A stretch of DNA of 64,000 nucleotides from Hermatobates lingyangjiaoensis (GCA_026182355.1 JAPFBL010000171.1:620001-684000); one strand, 5' to 3'; positions 24,440 through 36,479 are shown, counted from the first letter of the stretch. The notes: generated by a model not told the origin, from the letters alone. Translations and numbers: made by a program.

Positions 24440-24530
24440 TGCATATTGTTAGTGCCACAGAGGTTAGTAAAGGAGTGCCAGTGATAGACGAGGTATGACA
24501 GTTTATAATGATATGTTATTAATATTATTT
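24440..24530. repeat. Partial copy of the element at 21515
   Basis: It shares GCATATTGTTAGTGCCACAG with related copies and continues GAGGTTAGTAA, then GATAGACGAGG, the reverse of CCTCGTCTATC near 21558. No ribozyme-like core remains, so this is an internally deleted derivative. Confidence 0.6.
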
Positions 24531-26949
24531 TTTTCTTATAGAATATATGTGCTTGTAAGTTGTTTCCTTTAAAAAACGACTAGTTTCTGCATAACAAACT
24601 TTGTTACAGTCTTTACACTTTAAACTCGCATATAACATTACTCTGTAATTCCTTTAAAGTCTTCTCTTTTATATTTGAAAATAGAGATTTTTCTATTTTG
24701 TGGGCATTCTCATATTAGTACTGAAGCATTAGAAAACATACATCATCTTTCTTTTCAAACCCCCTTTTCTGATTATTCCAATATATGAAAATGCTATATA
24801 AATGTTATAACATATATAATACTGAATATCATTTCATCTTTAACATTGGTTATTTCAATGTTTTTATTGGTGTTGAGTTGACGTTAAAGAGTTTATACTA
24901 CATCTGTTTGTTTTCTTCTTTAAAAAGCCCAGGATTATGAAAGCATATATACTTTATATTGATCTGTTTTTTTTAAACTCAGAGGGTATATAGTGTAATA
25001 GGAAACAATAACTTGTTTTGTTTTCATAATTACTAACTTCAGCTAATGATAAATCTTAGCAGATGTGTGTTTATAATGATTGCATTGGTGCAACTTGCAT
25101 CATAATAGGCCCACTCCTATCGTCCTATCGTGCAAATGAACTAGATAAAGAGGTTACAATATTTTGTTTAACTGTCTTCGGCATCCTGGCTACAGACGTC
25201 CAATATTTAAGCTTCATTTAAATAACTAGTTGAATGTTTCACTGCAAAGATGTTAGGAGATGTATCAGTTGCTCACAAACTTTCATAATTTATGAACTAC
25301 TTGATATTGACAAAACAAACTGCATGATTATGCAAATTTATAGCTTACGTAAAAACACTACATAAAGTAATTAACTTAAGGGCTGTAAATTAAATTAACT
25401 TCTTTTGGAAATAAACTGTAGAAATAAACAATTTTTACACGATTCTTGCTGGGGTACAGTGATGCGTAACTATACTATTTTGTTATTCGTAGATAAAAAC
25501 TCACTTTATTGTATAAAAATTATGGTTTTACTTTATAAAATTCAGGGTTAGAAAATTCTTTGCGAACAAGTCGTATTAAGGTTTTTCGGAAATACATGAG
25601 ACCCTTTAAGTTATTTCATATCTCATGGACCGCATGAAACTGACATTTTTTTATACCTCACTAGCTCTTCCGTTCAGTAAATTTATTCTTTCTGTTGAAA
25701 GGGTAAAAAAAAACAGCACCCTTGTTGTGTTTTATATAGAGTCTGTATGTTCTTTTATGCAACCATTGAATATTTCTTTCTCCTTTTAAAGAAGGATTAA
25801 AGAAGCATACAAAAATGTTTATTTCTGAAATCCACTTGTATTAAAAACTGTTAATAATACTATACCTTAACGAAAATTCTATAATAAAAAGATGTTTTCA
25901 ACACGAAATTATGTTCTTTAGGTTACAGGAACCTATTAACAGAGGACAAAATGGAATAATTTTATTCTGTTGTCTTCATGATTTTATTTAAATTTGGATA
26001 TATTAAAACTAAATAACTACTGAACTATATAATTACTTTTATTTGTAATGTTCAATTAGTTGGAGCAAGTAAGATTGTCATTGTTGTTTGATTATCTTAC
26101 ATTGGTTGAAAATTATATAGACTTTTGCATTGCGATTAAAAGAAATTTATTCGTAATTTTTTGTACTAATAAAACTAATGAAAACAAATAGTCCATGCAT
26201 TTCAATGCAAATTATTTTTTACTATCTGAGTAAAATGGATTGCTTAACAAATGTCAATTATTTTGAATTGATAGTCCTATTGTGCATACATAATGCCATG
26301 AAAGTATTAGAAAATATGATTTATTACTTTCATTCTTGTTAGGGAATTCAATTTTATCTACAGTTTTCGTATTTTTTTTTAAGAATGTGTAATAATATAT
26401 TTATTTGTGTCATACAGTATATGTCAGTGGGATTAAATTTAATTGTGACAATATTTTACATTATTTTATTATTTAAAAATAAATTTCTCTAATATAACAA
26501 ACAACACGTTTTTATTTCTATCAAACGTATTTAATATTATAGTTCTTAATTATATCTTGAATAATTCACCAATCATGAATAATTATATCAATAATACCAT
26601 GAAGCTCAATCATCATCAGCGTAGTGCTGCATTTAGTGGTACAAAGAAATTAAAAAACTTTTCTAGGTGTCACATACTTAAAAAAAATACACTTTAGTGT
26701 TTCATTTTAAGAATATTTTTTTAAGATGATTACAAACAAAAAATAAAAATGAGGCATTACTTATTTTTCATCAAAGTTATTTGAAACTCAGATGAAGGAA
26801 TTCGAAATGAGTTTGAACTTCCTTGCTAATCACTTAAATGTAAGTCTGATTGATGGCTATCATATTTGAAGATGTGTCACAAAACGACTGTGGCGTACTA
26901 GTTATTACTCTGGGGTAGTAATGGAGTAATTAAGCGCCTCTAATTGCCT

Positions 26950-27450
26950 CTAACACTCAACTCCGACTTTCGGTCTTCACGAGGCTACTCTGTTAACCTC
27001 GACAAACGAAAGAAGAGGACAAGGTGATCAGGGGCTGAGCCTGACCACCTTCGTTTCCCATCCTTCCTAATCTCCAAATCCCCTCCTTTTATCCCAGCCC
27101 CAATCTAAGGTGTTATGCGATCCGTGCCAAAGAATGGATGATACAGGGGTTTCTGTATTATGAACGGAGCCTCAAGGACACCAGGCAACTCCTTGAGTAA
27201 ATAGCCTTACTCCAGTATGCGGTGCTCTGCCGGAACGGACAAAATAACACCGATAGAGCTTCAGGGATTTTCCCCTGTAAGGAGAAGGAAGTCTGGAGAC
27301 CATCCTCCGGAAGCGCAGAGAGTCCAAAAGCGCTAACTAGCGCGAACCTCCCACAAGTGCACCTGAGGATCCGAAGAAGACCATCCCAAAGAAGGAGAAA
27401 GGAAGTTACTTTCTCCCGAAACATAGAGAGCCTGAATGGACATTCATAGT
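26950..27450. mobile_element. GC-rich insert with a hairpin and ribozyme-like core, unclassified
   Basis: About 500 bp far richer in G and C than its surroundings, with no convincing frame. Its right end has CTGAGGA (27363-27369), then 24 bases on, a perfect 8-bp hairpin GGAGAAAG/CTTTCTCC (27394-27416), then CGAAACATAG (from 27417). This may be an enlarged form of the motif seen elsewhere in the window. The left part, including ggggctgagcctgaccacc and TCCTTGAGTAAATAGCC, is unrecognised. Confidence 0.5.
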
Positions 27451-28513
27451 TCATGTGTTATGTAAGAGAAGCTTTTATCTTCTCTGATGATTGCCTACAA
27501 AATATCAACAAATCTATACAATATCATGAATTATTAGAGGGTAAATATCAAATCAATGAATAATTTAAAAAAAAAATGATACGTACTTTACAGGAAACTC
27601 ATATATCTGGAATCTTAGAGATTATCAATTCGTTTTTAATGTTTTGATCTGAAAGAAATGTTTATATTATATTATTTCTATAAATAGCAGAAATACATTT
27701 AAAAAAGCTTTATATCTGATAGAAATAGAGAGAAGGGGAGACATAGAGAAAGCTGTGTATGAAAAAAGGAGATGGATAATAATAAGTATAATATAAGATA
27801 GAGATAATAATGGAGTAACAGTGAGGGAATGAGTATATGTATGTGAGAAAGAGAGAACAGTAAATGTTGTTATACGACCAAAAAAATTCTAAAGAAAAAA
27901 AAACCAAGTTAAAATCGGCTCCCAGTCTTTGTAATAGGGTATATAAGCAACATCATGTTGCTTGTGATTAATTATACGAGGCTAAAATGAATGGATAGAT
28001 CTCGAACATTTACGTTTCATCTTTTCCCCTCACATATCACCTTATGACACTTAATATCCTTCTGATATATCTTTCTCTCTGCTTTGCAGGTTATTATGCA
28101 TAACTGGGAAATTACATTCATTTATTTAGGCTCCTTGTTTTGTTTGAAAAAAAAAATGCAAACTATTTTAGCAATATTTCATACTAATATCACTGCTCAA
28201 TTTTAACAATTTTTTTATCAAGAGTTTCTTAGTCAGAATTATGGAATCAAAAGCTAATGAATGTTTTCGCAGACTATCACTTTACTAAAAAAATCACAAG
28301 GGAATTGCTTCGAAAACATATCAACGTCGTATTCTGTTCAGCATTGAGGGGAAAGGAAAAATGAATTGACTCAATGGTACATTACAAGAAAATAATTATA
28401 TCTTATGATGTGTTTTGTATGGTCTAACATAACATTTTTAAAAAGCTTCAATTTAGAACTAGATGTTTGGGACGATATTGTCAAAATGTTAACACCACAG
28501 CTTAAACACTGAA

Positions 28514-28542
28514 GGAGACACACAGACAGACACAGACAGACA

Positions 28543-28612
<70 letters not shown>
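28514..28612. repeat. (GACA)n to (CA)n microsatellite
   Basis: GACA-type repeats followed by about 34 CA units. The reverse frame gives a Cys-Val repeat that is not a protein. Confidence 0.95.
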
Positions 28613-28613
<1 letters not shown>

Positions 28614-29819
28614 CACACATACGCATGCAGATTACATCAAAAAAGAGTAATTAATTAATTAGTTGTAGTAAATTTTCTTCTCTAGCCTTCCCCGGTTATA
28701 CAGTGGGTGTGTATATGAAATACAGGTTTTTGGATAATATTGATGCATTAATTCTGTTACGAAAAATAAGTCGTATGATAATTTTAGAAGCTTCTGGAAT
28801 TGGTATTCCTCTTAAAAGAGTCTTGACATGAAGTGATGCACTCTCCATACGACATTTAATTAGATCTTGGAAGAATTGTATTAAACGTTAGTGTTGTAGC
28901 TAAGATACAAGTAGCTTTAAATTTATAGTGTTCAATTTAATCATCAAAGATTGGCAGCAATATTGTGGTTGTTACTCGTTTCAAATAGAACTTCAAAAAA
29001 TATTAATGAGGCCGCATTATATTAGTTAGGGAGGTCACTGCTTGGTCAATATCGATAAAACAGTGATGACGTAAGAATGACACCTGGTAGGCATCACTTA
29101 AGAAGATTACCTGCAGATAGCAGTGAAAGTGACCATCTATTTATAGCAGTTGATCTCTTTCAATGACCTGCAAGCTAATGAATGTCCCTGTAACGTAAAA
29201 ATAGCTTGGTCTTAATCTGATCGTTTTCCGTAAAAACAGAAAAGTTGGTATTTGAAAGTTTGATTTGAAAACAAAATACTAACCGAATCCCGATTAATAT
29301 TATTTACATCTAAGTCGACACATTATTTATATTGCTATTATATATATATATTTATACGTTAATTAGCTTTCGTTGAATCACGATCCTAAAACGAGACAAA
29401 TATAAGTTCTGATAAACAAAGCAACTAGAGAAAAGAAGTTACACATGACATGCTTAAATTATAAATCGATTTGAACTCAGTCTTCTGATTGGTAAAATAG
29501 GATACCAACACGGATCAGATACAGGTTGAACTAAAGAGAAGGTCAAGCGTCAATCAATGACACAGTCAAGCTTGGTTTACTCTATTATTCCTGAAGTAAC
29601 GGTTAAACCGGACTAATTAGAGACTTAAAGATGTGAAATTCTAATCTGATAATCACTATGTTTCTATTTATATAATTAGATTAAAGAAACTAGAAATATA
29701 TATTATATATAAAGTTAATATATAGAATTAATGAATATATATATTAAATAAGAAAAATATAATATATATAATATAAAAAGAATATATTAATTTAATAATT
29801 TATAATATTATATATATAA

Positions 29820-30060
29820 ATATCAAACTACAATATGAAACAGGAAAAAAAACAAGATCTTTCAGCCGTAACAAGTGGTCTTCGTCAGAGTCAAAAACCC
29901 AACTGACTTGTTACGGTTTGTAACAAGACCACTGACGAAGACCGCTTGTTACTGTTGAATGATCATAGTATTTTTTTTGCCATTTGATATTGTGCGGGTG
30001 ATAATTGATTGTTATTTTATGTGTTTATTGTAAAACCTTTGTTTATATGGGATTTTATAA
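29820..30060. repeat. Family A foldback pair
   Basis: The left arm has a minus-strand core CTGACGA A GACC ... GGCT GAAA (29860-29888). The right arm has a plus core CTGACGA A GACCG ... TGTT GAAT (29932-29960). A small inner palindrome TTGTTACGGTTTGTAACAA lies between. Both ends run into AT-rich tracts. Confidence 0.75.
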
Positions 30061-30134
30061 TTATATATATATATATATAATATATATATATATTAATTAT
30101 ATGAAGAAATACGATCCAAACTGGACAAATAACA

Positions 30135-30383
30135 GTTCAAAATTAAGGTAGGTATTGACATGAAATAGAAACACACTTCACAAACTCAAATTTTTAGGGC
30201 AATCCGTCTTAGGAGAAAAGAAAAAGGGAGAGCAAGCACGTTGTAGACGCAATGGCTAGTAACAAAGCGTCTACAACGTTCCTGGTCTCCCTTTCTTTTT
30301 TCTCCCTAAAGACGGATTGCCCGAAAATTTGAGTTTGTAAGACTTTTTCTTTACTTTGTGTGCTACCTATCTTCAATTTTGAA
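30135..30383. repeat. Foldback of family D terminal repeats
   Basis: Arms of about 110 bp run from gttcaaaatt (30135) to aattttgaac (30383) around a centre at GCGTCTAC/GTAGACGC. The minus motif (30193-30211) is CTAAGA C GG ATTG CC C TAAA. The plus motif (30306-30326) is CTAAAGA C GG ATTG CC C GAAA. A related single copy with CTGAAGA C AAATTGCCC GAAA is at 37065-37085. Confidence 0.8.
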
Positions 30384-30395
30384 CTCTTATGTATA

Positions 30396-30560
30396 TATAA
30401 CACTTAAAATAAACAGTGACACATAGCCTTAAACATAACAAAGACTCACTTTTCAATATTTCGATCGTAATGGCGGTCGTCCTCACGAGAAGAAGTGAAT
30501 TGACGGAGGGACGACAGTCAACTGAAGAACTCACTGGGTGAGGCCTAAAGCAGTGCTGCC
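30396..30560 (-). repeat. PLE terminal repeat, family B, minus copy
   Basis: The core on the minus strand is GTGAGGA C GACCG CCATTA CGATC GAAA (30459-30486): the first C of the core is mutated to G and the helix has one mismatch. Flanking blocks match 15595-15780 and 49450-49580. Confidence 0.75.
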
Positions 30561-30839
30561 GCAAAGGAGAAAAATAAAAAAGGAACTAAGGAGTCTAGAG
30601 CAAAGAAAAAAATTGTTATTTAAAAAAGAGAATAAAAGTGAAGAAAACAAAAAATAAAGGAAATAAATACAAAAATATTTTAAAAAAATAAAAAAAAAAA
30701 TTAAATAAATAATAAAACTAACGGTTTAAATTCAAGCCAGGTTTCGAGCGTGCCCCTAGGAGCCAAATTTGGGCTTCTTCAGAAGCTTTTAAAGTAACTT
30801 GTCTGTTATCACTGGGGACTTGTTTGAGAATATATATAT

Positions 30840-30960
30840 ATATAAAATAAAGATTTCACATAAACACGTGAAATAATAATCAATGATCAAACCACAATAA
30901 GAAAATAGAAAAGATCTTAGTCTTGCTTTCCCATTTCCTTATTGTGGTTTGATCATATAT
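30840..30960. repeat. Family A foldback with the core deleted
   Basis: The left arm TTTCACATAAACACGTGAAA to gaaaagatc meets the right arm gatcttagtcttgc to ggtttgatcat directly. The hammerhead-like core and its flank are gone, leaving a pure hairpin stem. Confidence 0.8.
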
Positions 30961-31762
30961 ATATATTATAATCCATTGTAAACACATGAAACAACAATCA
31001 ATGTTCAACTAACTTTATTTAAAGTTGAATTTTATTTTTTTAAAGTCCTCTAAGATGTTATATAATATCTGTTGATGATGTTTATGTGTGTGAGGTGAGT
31101 GGATGTGTGCCCAGAATATTGTATAGACGCTACATTCCATAATCTTTGATAATGACTATTACTCGCAACGTGTTTTCTTGATCCTAGTGCAGATGAAGCT
31201 TATACCCTTATAACTGCTTTCATAAAATTGAAGCTTCAATTTTATATCTTAGAATTTAAGTCTAATCATTCTGTGCTAATTAACAATTACACTAATTTAC
31301 CACTCAATAATAATTCCATACGTAGAATTTTTTTTCTGGTTTCAAATATAATTTATGAGCAACATCCATTTAGATTATACCCAAGATTATTATAATTATG
31401 TTGAATCATTCATTAATAATAAGAATATAGTTGGCAGACATTTTCTTAAGTCTGAGATTTACATTTGCCTGCAGTCACTTTGATGTTTACAGAGTTATTT
31501 GGTCTTCCATACTCTCTGACACGCGTTAGATAACAAAAAAACCTTCCCCATTTTTTGTTGATAAAGATGTGTCCTCAATTTTTCGGATCAACCATAGTGA
31601 TTGTGAGATAGGATGAAATCCAGTATTAAAGAATTCGATAGTAGAGATACTGAGAAAGACGTCTGAATGGACTAAATGTGATTAAATATCTTATCTAGGA
31701 GAAAGAATAATCTTACAAATAGACGAATCAATCTAAAACTAGATATTCTACGAATCAGTCAT

Positions 31763-31922
31763 CACATATACTGTAAAAAGATTTCACATAAACACGTGAA
31801 ACAACAATCAATGATCAAACCAGAATAAGAAATGAGAAAACAAGACTAAGATCTTTCAACCGTAACAAGCGGTCTTCGTCAGAGTTGGGTTTTTGACTCT
31901 GACGAAGACCACATATACTGTA
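31763..31922. repeat. Family A insertion with 13-bp target-site duplication
   Basis: CACATATACTGTA occurs at 31763-31775 and 31910-31922, bracketing 31776-31909. The insert starts AAAAGATTTCACATAAACAC, carries the minus-strand core CTGACGA A GACCG ... CGGTT GAAA (31854-31882, intact), and ends with a truncated reverse arm GACTCTGACGAAGAC. The duplication shows this short unit entered as one piece by a target-primed or staggered-cut process. Confidence 0.88.
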
Positions 31923-32289
31923 TTCAAAGGAAACAGACATTTCCTTTACTTGTGTTGTGTGTCTCTGACAATGGCTTAGATAAGACCATTGTTACATTAA
32001 CTTTAGCTAAATAAGCATAAAACAATCCATTCTTCACCAGCTGTATCATTTGAACAGAATATTCCTAATTTTATGTACTTAAAAATCTATCGTATATTCA
32101 ATAATGATGGATATAAAGCACAAAGTTAAGATTAACAAGCTATATGAAGTGATGCAAAGAGAGTTTGATTGAAACTGGAAGAAACTGACCGCATCCTGAG
32201 TTATCCTTTTTATGTTATATACCATATGTGTCAACCTTTTGAATTGGTTGACAATTCAATACTGTTTTGTGTATATATATATATATATA

Positions 32290-32460
32290 AATGCTCAAAC
32301 AGTAATAAGAAAAGTGAAAACAAGACCACGATCCATCAATCATAACAAGCGGCATTAGCAATAACTTTTGACTCTGATGAAGACTACTTCTTACGGTTGA
32401 AAAATCTTAATGTTCTTTTCAATTTCCTATTGCAGTTTCATTAATGATTGTTATGTGTTT
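32290..32460. repeat. Family A foldback, decayed
   Basis: The plus motif CTGATGA A GACTAC ... CGGTT GAAA is at 32374-32402. The left arm (caagaccacg, tcataacaagcggc) has lost most of its core. (TA)n tracts flank it on both sides. Confidence 0.65.
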
Positions 32461-32472
32461 GTTGTAAATTCT

Positions 32473-32545
<73 letters not shown>

Positions 32546-32575
32546 CGGTACTGTTTTCTTGACCACAAAATATTA

Positions 32576-32823
32576 ACAAACACTTTTTCTTTTTCTCGGA
32601 GTTTGGTCAGAACCCACTGTAACAGAACCCAGCCTTCAGTAAGTTGTTTTTTTCAATTTGTTTATGATGTTTTTAAAGTAGAAATGGCAAATGTCCATTG
32701 TTTAATGTTTTTTTGTTAGTTTATAGCCCTGAGGATGTCTTTAAATAAAGACGAAACGTTGGCAAAAAGGTGATTCCATATATTTACCCTGACCAAACTC
32801 CGAGAAAAAGAAAAAGTGTTTGT
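32576..32823. repeat. Family I element with 35-bp inverted ends around a hammerhead-like motif
   Basis: The left end 32576-32610 (ACAAACACTTTTTC to TTTGGTCAG) is exactly inverted at 32789-32823. Between them on the plus strand is CTGAGGA T GTCTTT AAAT AAAGAC GAAA CGTTGG (32729-32756), with an intact core and a perfect 6-bp helix. Only one motif is present, so this is not a simple duplication of the whole repeat. Confidence 0.85.
32729..32756 (+). ncRNA. Hammerhead-like motif, family I
   Basis: CTGAGGA, T, GTCTTT/AAAGAC with an AAAT loop, GAAA, then ACGT overlapping its last A. It is one of the three best-preserved cores in the window. Confidence 0.65.
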
Positions 32824-32978
32824 TTTATATATATATATATATATATATACGTTTCACGATGAATCACAAACACAGAACTAAGGAACAAACAGACATACTG
32901 TTTCTAATTTTGGTTGAACTGTCATGAGGAGAGGAGATACGGACACCAAGCGCACTTGTGAAGCGACGGTTGGAGACC

Positions 32979-33034
<56 letters not shown>

Positions 33035-33176
33035 ATATATATATAATAATATATTAATAATATAATATATGTAATATATTGACGACTGTCGAAATATCGT
33101 TGTGAGTCTTTTGTGTGTGTCTTTATTTGTGTTTTCTCTTTCCTGTGTGAACTATATATATATATATATATATATA

Positions 33177-35189
33177 CGTACATACAATTCTCAGTATAGC
33201 GTTATTTAGTATTAGATGATAACCTTAAACCTTGTTCTGGCAAATGAAAAAACGTATTTATATTTAAATGCAGTAAAATTGTGCTTGAGTATATTTGAAA
33301 TATAGCAATAAGGAAAAAACTTATTATAGCAAATGGATTTATGAAATGTAGCATTATGGATTCAAGAGAAATACATTGGCCCTACACATCATATTAACCC
33401 TTCAAAAATGTCTAATTTATTTTATTAATCATTTATAAACAAGTTTGTTTCTCTTGTTGACGTGGAAAGTTTCTTTGTGAATGATAGATAATCCGGAAAG
33501 TATAACAGGTGATCCATTATTTCAAGAATAATTTTTTAGTTACTGAAGCCATATTGTTTTTTGCAGTAATTGGAACTTCATGATTTTTTTTCATACATTA
33601 CCAAATTACGTTTTTTTCCACCTAATTTAATTATTATATGATCAGCTGTTTAGCTTAAAAAAACATTTTTTTTTTTTGAAGCCATAAAATGTAACATAAT
33701 AGTCCCTTCGGTAATTTTATTTTGAAAGAAAATATCTTGTTCATTATCACATAACGTATCAGCTTTCTTTAAGATTAGTGATTCAAGTTTCTTTTAACTT
33801 ATGAATGAGTTATAAGCTCAACAAAACCAATGTATGTTACGTTTGCACGATAGAGAGTTAAAATAAAATGAACAGTTAAATTATTATTAACGCGTTTGAT
33901 GTTATGTTTATTATACTGCAAAATTGAGTGCAGTCCACTCTAGATTCATTAATTTATCATATGCAATTTCTCGTCTTCAATAGTTTTACGTGTTTTGACG
34001 TTGAATCAGTTTTGTAAACTTGTTGTAATAATGATGACTTATGTATGGAGGTCAGTATTAAAAAATTATAACACAACATTATAGGTTACAATTTTTATAT
34101 CGCTTACACGACATAATGTAATAATTATTCAAAAAAAATGTGTACTTCCTTACAAAATACTTCTTGAGTGAAATCAAATTTTGGATTAAATCTTTTCACC
34201 TTAAGTGAAAAGAGAAAAAATATCTACACGCTTTCGAATGATTCCTCTGCGGTTACTAAACCATAAAAACTAGGTTTAATAATTAACTTTCCTAATTAAT
34301 CTATTATAAATGAAATTATATTATGAATTTTATTAATTAAATTTAGGATATTCTAATTGGATTAATCAATTAAGTAATACATATTGTTCTCTTTGCATTA
34401 CTCCATGTTTTAGTTAATCATACTTGTCTACAGCATAGTTCTGAACTTTAATTCATGGTACAGAACTTCGGATACTTTATTTCAGTGACATCAAATGCAT
34501 GGACAAATATAAAAAAAATCTATCATAAACGTACGTAAGAAATAAACATTCACTAAGCACAATGAATTATGGTTATTGCGTAAAGAATTAGAAAATGTAC
34601 AAAAGTTCTAATTAATTATGTTTTATTTGACACCTCTCTGGAGTGACTTAAGTCAGTAAAGTTAGTAAAATAATGGCTAAATTCAGATCAGGATTAGATC
34701 GGGATTTCAGGAGAGATATTATTTTACTGTTATTATTCATTAATAAACTGTATTTTTTATTGTTTTATTTAATATTATTTTATTATTTATATTATTACCC
34801 TCATTTTAGGTATTATATTTTTTAGACACCTTAGTTATGATATTGTTTCTGAGTTGGCAATACTACTGATCACATTGTTAAATGCTCTCTGTAGGGTAGT
34901 TGCTGCTTGCTCGTCTTCTTCAGTCTAACTGGTGCTAAAATAATTGTACACAAACATCATGTGTGCTATTGGGAAGAGAGGAACTGAACAGATATTTTAA
35001 AAGGTGTAAACAGTAGGAAAAGGAAAAAATCCAAGCAAGGTAAGCCATAGTAAACAAAGAAGTTCAGGAAAAATAAGTAAAAAACTATCTGATAGCTGTC
35101 AACTCTTCCAGCTAAAGATATTCCCTCGTCAGAACTAAGTCCGGTTTGTATAAACCATTACCAACGATTATATCATTGGGTCTTAAATT
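33177..35189. other. Opsin intron 1, quiet stretch
   Basis: AT-rich with no frame or repeat recognised up to about 35085, where PLE-type sequence begins on the minus strand. Confidence 0.7.
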
Positions 35190-35475
35190 TATTAACACCA
35201 ATCATTCATATATAACGATTTTAGCTTCCGTTCAATTTATATAATGATTCTCATTATTTGTATGCATAGATAAGGGCTACTTGGTTCACTTTTAGTTATG
35301 TTGTATTGGTGTTGCATGTCATGTGTTTTTAATAACTTAAAAGGTTGACCAATATACATTTTAGGTCAACATTTACAAGAAATTTTGTAAAGAACTTCCT
35401 GTAAAGAAATTTTGCATTCTAGTTCCCTGGTGTGCTTTCTAATTAACACTTTACCTCAGTTATTACGATTAAAAA
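35190..35475 (-). pseudogene. Second degenerate GIY-YIG endonuclease remnant (PLE-type)
   Basis: On the minus strand the frame reads EVLYKISCKC, then a TGA stop, then PKMYIGQPFKLLK, followed by HQYNITKSEP. VLYKI and MYIGQ are the two halves of a GIY-YIG nuclease at the expected spacing, with Cys residues between them as in PLE endonucleases. The stop and lack of a longer frame show decay. Downstream on the same strand, at about 35085-35150, the sequence continues with CTGACGAGGG and ATATCTTTAGC, which could be its terminal repeat. It is clearly a different lineage from the copy at 1982. Confidence 0.65.
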
Positions 35476-35845
35476 GAAAAAAAAAAGATTAAATCAATAT
35501 TTTGATCAAGCCTAGGAAATGTGTCCTACGACTCATGCCACGGTAAAACTATGACATATAACAAATATGGGATTCTACTATATTATTGAAGAATGTTTCT
35601 TTAGCACCCTTCAATCCTTTGTTGCTATAAGACGAAGAATACGTATTTACTCTGACTTGAGTTCCTTCCCTTTTGTTCCCCTCCCTACACTTTATAACCT
35701 TTAAGGTGCCTCTCTTACCTCCCTTTACACCACATCACAAAGATGTTTGGGTATCACTTGTATCATTATTTGTTACATTTTGATGAAAACTACTTGCTTT
35801 GTTTGAAAACACTTCTTTTTATTTTCTTACTGTGATTTACACGTA

Positions 35846-35879
<34 letters not shown>

Positions 35880-35883
<4 letters not shown>

Positions 35884-36074
35884 GAATGTTTAGGAAACAG
35901 TCCTTCCTTAATACATGTGAGATTGAATTTACGGCCTATTGTTTTTTTAATCAACTTTTTGGATAACTTTTCCAAAGCCCTTAAGAATCTTTTAACTTCA
36001 TGAGAAACTAGGTACATCAACTCACCATACGTTTTGTTTTCAATGATTATATTTCTTCCGACAATGAGGCCCAA
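35880..36074 (-). pseudogene. PLE N-terminal fragment, minus copy
   Basis: The frame starts near the GTCGGAAG sequence at about 36065 and reads VGRNIIIENKTYGELMYLV, then EVKRFLRALEKLSKKL and IGRKFNLTCIKEGLFPKHSN, before running into a (TA)n tract near 35880. The same first half recurs on the plus strand at 36342-36432 directly behind a hammerhead-like motif. The charged helix followed by Cys, GLFPK resembles the N-terminal region of PLE proteins ahead of the reverse transcriptase. The function of this segment is not known; it is a truncated relic. Confidence 0.5.
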
Positions 36075-36318
36075 TATAAATAATCAAACAGTAAGTTTTA
36101 CAAACTTATTGAAGCTGCACATGAGACAGTCGCAACAAACGAGGAATTTGACAATGATAGAACAATTTAAAGACACCTGCTGGCATGAAATGGAAATGAC
36201 AACCGGCCAGTTTAAATGTTTACATTTGATTTAGTAGTTCATTATGAACTTTGAGTGTTATATTTAAGTGTTTTAAACAATGTTCAATAGGTTTTAAAAT
36301 TTGTATACGTTTTACATC

Positions 36319-36348
36319 CTGAAGATGGTCGAAGACGACCGAAACGTC
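36319..36348 (+). ncRNA. Hammerhead-like motif, family E (best core)
   Basis: CTGAAGA, one T, a perfect 5-bp helix GGTCG/CGACC with an AAGA loop, then GAAA and the self-complementary ACGT followed by C. Core bases CUGANGA and GAAA are intact. The stem III side is minimal, as in the PLE motifs thought to act as dimers. Confidence 0.65.
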
Positions 36349-36432
36349 GGAAGAAATTTAATCATTGACAACAAAATGTATGGTGAGTTGATGTACCTAG
36401 TTCCTCGTGAAGTTAAAAGACTCTTAAGGGCG
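36319..36432 (+). pseudogene. PLE 5' end: hammerhead-like motif joined to N-terminal fragment
   Basis: The hammerhead-like core CTGAAGA T GGTCG AAGA CGACC GAAA CGTC occupies 36319-36348. Immediately after it the frame reads VGRNLIIDNKMYGELMYLV and EVKRLLRA, matching the minus copy at 35880-36074. Homology to that fragment ends at about 36432, where unrelated sequence leads into another motif (36480-36501). The arrangement, ribozyme-like motif then coding start, is what is known for PLE terminal repeats. Confidence 0.6.
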
Positions 36433-36479
36433 GTGAATCCGCTCTGCCTTCCTGCGGGACTCTTCGCTCTTCGCGCTTC

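Larger units (their letters stand above)
19496..29819. other. Opsin intron 1, left part
   Basis: The repeats at 21515, 21863, 23795, 24440 and 26950 are listed separately. At 20590-20940 the composition is more balanced and a 116-residue minus frame (20440-20790) exists, but I recognise no domain. 24530-26950 and 27450-28510 appear empty. Confidence 0.7.
32474..33176. repeat. Cluster of long (TA)n tracts
   Basis: Tracts at 32474-32540, 32825-32848, 32980-33060 and 33152-33176 bracket hammerhead-like terminal repeats (family I and two fragments). Further (TA)n tracts at 35850-35880, 36553-36583, 36990-37012, 37147-37172, 37785-37814 and 38099-38134 also sit at the edges of such repeats. Confidence 0.9.

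Noticed and set aside
28371..28616. Minus frame with Cys-Val repeats
   Set aside because: Translation of a (CA)n microsatellite.
32878..33183. Minus frame rich in Tyr-Ile
   Set aside because: Translation of (TA)n tracts joined to repeat sequence.
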